This document shows positions 25,269 through 27,357 of a stretch of 27,357 bases of DNA, piece by piece. The first letter of the stretch is position 1. Every line of letters starts with the position of its first letter. Both the position numbers and the translations under genes were made by a program. Source of the stretch: Desulfuromusa sp. (lineage in GTDB: Bacteria > Desulfobacterota > Desulfuromonadia > Desulfuromonadales > Geopsychrobacteraceae); NCBI GenBank assembly GCA_029933365.1, contig JAOZOH010000021.1, positions 6,320 to 33,676 of the forward strand, written 5' to 3'. The notes beneath the pieces were generated by a model. It saw only the letters and a list, made by a program, of their open reading frames with translations. It did not search any database and was not told the DNA's origin.

Positions 25269-25529
25269 CTAGTCTTCGTGGACGTCATATTTTTCATCAA
25301 GTTTCCCCATTCTATTGGCATAATAGAAAATAAGGATGATGAAAACATAGATTGAACCCTGCTGAGCAAACCAGAATCCTAGCGGATAGCCGCCAAGGTG
25401 AATGCTGTTCAGTGCTGGTGCAAACAGAATTCCGGCAGCGTATGAAACCACGAACCAGATGATCAACATGTTTCTGACCAGGGCTAATGTTTCTTTCCAA
25501 TAAGCTTCACTACTGTTATCCGTACTCAT
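25269..25529 (-). CDS. DUF4212 symporter small subunit, cassette 2
   Basis: Two-helix membrane protein of 86 residues, DUF4212 family. Shared with the cassette 1 copy are the N-terminal AYWKETL/AYWKQNV region, the GGYPLGFWFAQQG loop and the KLDEKYDVHED end. ATG 25529 is chosen because GGAGGA lies nine bases upstream; the longer frame from 25547 has its start in front of that site. It probably forms a complex with the symporter encoded 15 bp downstream. Confidence 0.9.
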   Translation of the reverse strand: MSTDNSSEAYWKETLALVRNMLIIWFVVSYAAGILFAPALNSIHLGGYPLGFWFAQQGSIYVFIILIFYYANRMGKLDEKYDVHED

Positions 25530-25547
25530 AAAATAAATCCTCCTCAC

Positions 25548-25735
25548 AAAAAGATAGTTGTTACCCCCTAAATTTAAACTGATTTGAATCTGTGAGCTCC
25601 TCTTCAGCTCGGTATTGCCACTTTTTTAGATGCCTCCTTTCAAAGATTTGTCATTCATTAAGTTGATAGTTCCTAAATAAAAATGTGTCGCGATAGAACC
25701 ACCTGAAATGCTCAGGCTTTATCGTGGAGCTTTGC
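25548..25735 (-). promoter_or_regulatory. Region between iclR-type gene and cassette 2
   Basis: This 188-bp gap should hold the cassette 2 promoter and the end of the regulator transcript. A hairpin CCTGA/TCAGG flanked by CGATA/TATCG lies at about 25,684-25,719, with ATTTTTATTT beyond it on the minus strand; it may be a weak terminator. I could not settle on a promoter. A sigma-54-like TGGCA...GC on the minus strand near 25,605-25,620 has the wrong spacing. Confidence 0.3.
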
Positions 25736-26494
25736 TTAGGCCATGCTCCTGGGAGCGTAGGCGTTATAGCCAAGTTGAGCTGAAATCATCTCACCTGCAG
25801 CTTTGAGTGCCGGCAGCAGTTCTTTGTTGATTCTGGTTTCATCAGTGCGGAAGCTTGGGGCAACTAGTGCCAGAGATCCGGCCAGAACTTCCCCTGTTTT
25901 AAATAGAGGGATTGCCATGCAGGTACTTCCTTCACCCACCCCATTGTGGTCGATGCAGTAGCGCTGTTTCCGGCAATGGGTTATTTCATTAGTAAGTTGA
26001 AGTTGATTTGTTGAAAATTGTGCATTGGTATTGCCAAATGCCAGGAAAATCTTTCCTGCAGCACAGTCTTCAAGTGGGAAACGTTGGCTGGTTAGGGGCA
26101 CGACCTTGACCTTTTGATCATTATCTAATATCTCTAGAAAAAGAGCTTCCTGCTTCCGCTGAACTACCAGATAGACAGTTTCATTGCACTGACGCACCAA
26201 TTGAGCCATTGCAGGCCGGGCTTTGCGGAGTAGGGTCATTCTTGAGAGCAGCTTCTGACTGACCTCAAAGGCAGCTAATCCTATCTGATATTCTCCAGAA
26301 CGCTGCCCGCGTTCCACATACCCATGATTTTCAAAAGTTGCCATGAGCCTGAAGAGGCTGGCCTTCGTCATGTCTAGACGTTGGCTCAACTGGGCCAGAC
26401 TGCATTTGTCCTCTTCATCTGCTAGAGCTTCAAGTAAAAGCAGAGCATTTTCAACTGACCTAATATTGTAGGAGTCTTTATCTCTGCTCGGCAT
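25736..26494 (-). CDS. IclR-family transcriptional regulator
   Basis: DNA-binding regulator of 252 residues, normal for IclR proteins. The N-terminal winged helix-turn-helix (about residues 12-75) contains SVENALLLLEAL and LSQRLDMTKASLFRLMATFENHGYV (seen as LDMTKASLFRLMATF). The C-terminal effector domain (about 90-250) has LEDCAAGKIFLAF and GEGSTCMAIPLF, matching the conserved ligand-pocket segments. It lies upstream of, and reads into, symporter cassette 2, which it may control; IclR regulators often respond to small organic acids such as pyruvate or glyoxylate. The ribosome binding site (GGAAGG) is rather far from the ATG. Confidence 0.92.
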   Translation of the reverse strand: MPSRDKDSYNIRSVENALLLLEALADEEDKCSLAQLSQRLDMTKASLFRLMATFENHGYVERGQRSGEYQIGLAAFEVSQKLLSRMTLLRKARPAMAQLVRQCNETVYLVVQRKQEALFLEILDNDQKVKVVPLTSQRFPLEDCAAGKIFLAFGNTNAQFSTNQLQLTNEITHCRKQRYCIDHNGVGEGSTCMAIPLFKTGEVLAGSLALVAPSFRTDETRINKELLPALKAAGEMISAQLGYNAYAPRSMA

Positions 26495-26518
26495 TGCTTT
26501 TTGCGCCTTCCGACTTAA

Positions 26519-26546
26519 ATTTTAAACCGACTATTCATTTTAGCAA
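26519..26546 (-). promoter_or_regulatory. Possible promoter of the IclR-type gene
   Basis: On the minus strand TTGCTA (26546-26541) and TAAAAT (26524-26519) are 16 bases apart, about 25 bases before the ATG at 26494. Confidence 0.4.
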
Positions 26547-27129
26547 CTTTTAATCTAACTATGACCCTTATTATGGCGGGACAGTAATACGGTGTTATAT
26601 TATTGTCAATACACTTTTTTGCTTGTATCCTGTTTGCCCACAAAGAGGTTGGTCTCTTGATTTCTAATGTTTAGATATAACTATTTAAAAAAACAGCAAA
26701 TAACTAGAATAGTCATCTAATGATAGCAGGTAAAACGCTGTTTAAAAAAAGTTTTTAAATGGTTTCATATTACTGTTTTAAACGCTTTGGTTTGCTTTTG
26801 AATAATGAATTGTTTGTCGGTAGACTCCTTCTGGCTTTCTCGTATTTAATGATTGCATATATACGTGGAGGTCCATTTACTCAAATAATTTTTTTATCAA
26901 ATATCGTTATGCGTTTTTAAAAAGGGATTGATGTCGGTTTATAACCCCTTCCTTCAGTTTAATTTGGGGGTATCTAGGAGTATATTTTTTTGCTACTGAT
27001 CTTAAGGTAGGGAAGAAAGCCATTCCCGCTGTCATAAACTCTTGTAATTTCAGGAGCTTCCCAACGGATAAAAAATACTTCCCCCCACCCAGTGGACGTA
27101 AAATCAGGCAGTTAAGGAGGAGAAAAGTT

Positions 27130-27171
27130 ATGCTGCCGCAAAACTCCCCCCAGAACCAACCGCAACCCTAG
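27130..27171 (+). CDS. Possible 13-residue peptide, or remnant, near the IS
   Basis: AGGAGG at about 27,116-27,121 precedes an ATG with ordinary spacing. The frame gives only MLPQNSPQNQPQP before a stop. It is rich in Pro, Gln and Asn. It may be a leader peptide, the stub of a gene cut by the insertion, or chance. Confidence 0.2.
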   Translation: MLPQNSPQNQPQP

Positions 27172-27208
27172 AAATCGCAAAAAACCAATAAAATAGCGGA
27201 CTTCTCTC

Positions 27209-27228
27209 ACTCGATCAGATATAATCGA
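27209..27228 (+). promoter_or_regulatory. Possible promoter of the transposase gene, with palindrome
   Basis: A perfect TATAAT at 27219-27224 lies about 35 bases before the transposase ATG. It sits in an inverted repeat, CTCGAT (27209-27214) with ATCGAG (27223-27228). The -35 is poor. Confidence 0.4.
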
Positions 27229-27258
27229 GGTCATCACACAAAAGAAAGAAGATCCGCC

Positions 27259-27357
27259 ATGGCCACTATAGCACAGCCCTCCCTCTTTTCATGGGATGAA
27301 ATTGAAACCACTTCTGATCTTGACCGTCTGAGCCTGGTCTTATCTGTTCTACCTGAC
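27259..27357 (+). CDS. Transposase N-terminus, 3' end outside window
   Basis: From ATG 27259 the frame is open to the window edge (33 residues), beginning MATIAQPSLFSWDEIE and continuing DLDRLSLVLSVLPD. The LFSW-[DE]-E-[IV]-E and L-x-LPD pattern is like the start of transposases with an InsH-type N-terminal domain (IS1182/IS5-like groups). The call rests on recall of this pattern and on too few residues to name the family. Nothing is known here of its completeness. Confidence 0.5.
   Translation, partial: MATIAQPSLFSWDEIETTSDLDRLSLVLSVLPD

Larger units (their letters stand above)
26495..27258. other. Gene-poor AT-rich gap beside an insertion sequence
   Basis: No convincing gene is seen in these 764 bases. 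They hold the regulator's promoter at the left, runs of A and T with GTTTAAA-like words near 26,740-26,790, and a strong AGGAGG with a 13-codon frame at 27,130. The left end of the insertion sequence should lie in the right part, but I could not place it because its other end is outside the window. Confidence 0.5.

Noticed and set aside
25600..25625. Sigma-54-like sequence before symporter cassette 2 (minus strand)
   Set aside because: TGGCA is present, but GG to GC spacing is nine bases, not ten, and the -12 box is poor.
26870..26940. Short frame after GGAGG near 26,867
   Set aside because: It would need an ATT start and has only 18 codons of A/T-run sequence.

Overview
The window looks like chromosome from an anaerobic or microaerophilic, acetate-using Gram-negative bacterium, most likely a deltaproteobacterium of the Desulfuromonadales (Desulfuromonas/Pelobacter/Geobacter relatives). 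The evidence is indirect: moderate GC, a lipid A-type acyltransferase (outer membrane), a bacteriohemerythrin, histidine kinases fused to periplasmic binding domains, a sigma-54 response regulator, a TAXI-TRAP transporter, and two DUF4212/sodium symporter pairs. There is no rRNA, tRNA, prophage or CRISPR array. The only mobile DNA seen is the start of a transposase gene at the right edge.

Region by region. Bases 1-3,430 are housekeeping: upp (minus strand, cut by the window start), a lipid A-type acyltransferase, and prfC with its terminator. Bases 3,430-8,060 hold a sensory block: a secreted ABC-type binding protein, a 911-residue double-PAS histidine kinase with no response regulator beside it, a long palindromic intergenic repeat, and a bacteriohemerythrin. 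asnS follows. Bases 9,597-16,763 look like one signalling and transport module: a histidine kinase with an extracytoplasmic solute-binding domain, an NtrC-type response regulator overlapping it by 4 bp, a strong sigma-54 promoter, a TAXI solute-binding protein and a fused TRAP permease. A universal stress protein and thiol peroxidase (tpx) close the plus-strand half.

From 18,243 to 26,494 everything reads on the minus strand. There are two paralogous cassettes, each a DUF4212 small subunit followed by a large sodium:solute symporter of the acetate-permease-like kind. Between them lie a cNMP-binding/CBS/nucleotidyltransferase-like regulatory protein and a 122-residue membrane protein. An IclR-type regulator lies upstream of the second cassette. 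One cassette is bracketed by two copies of a composite intergenic repeat. A 760-bp AT-rich gap then leads to the transposase start.

How the genes may work together (inference): the kinase/regulator pair would sense an external small molecule and switch on the TAXI-TRAP importer through sigma-54. The two symporters would take up acetate or another small organic acid, under IclR control and perhaps nucleotide-responsive control by the CBS protein. Several naive longest-ORF starts are probably wrong; preferred starts are given with their ribosome binding sites. I found no wholly new system. The best leads are the binding-protein/orphan-kinase pair, the EF-hand-like loops in both symporters, the PDZ-like tail of the TRAP permease, and a possible leader peptide before prfC.
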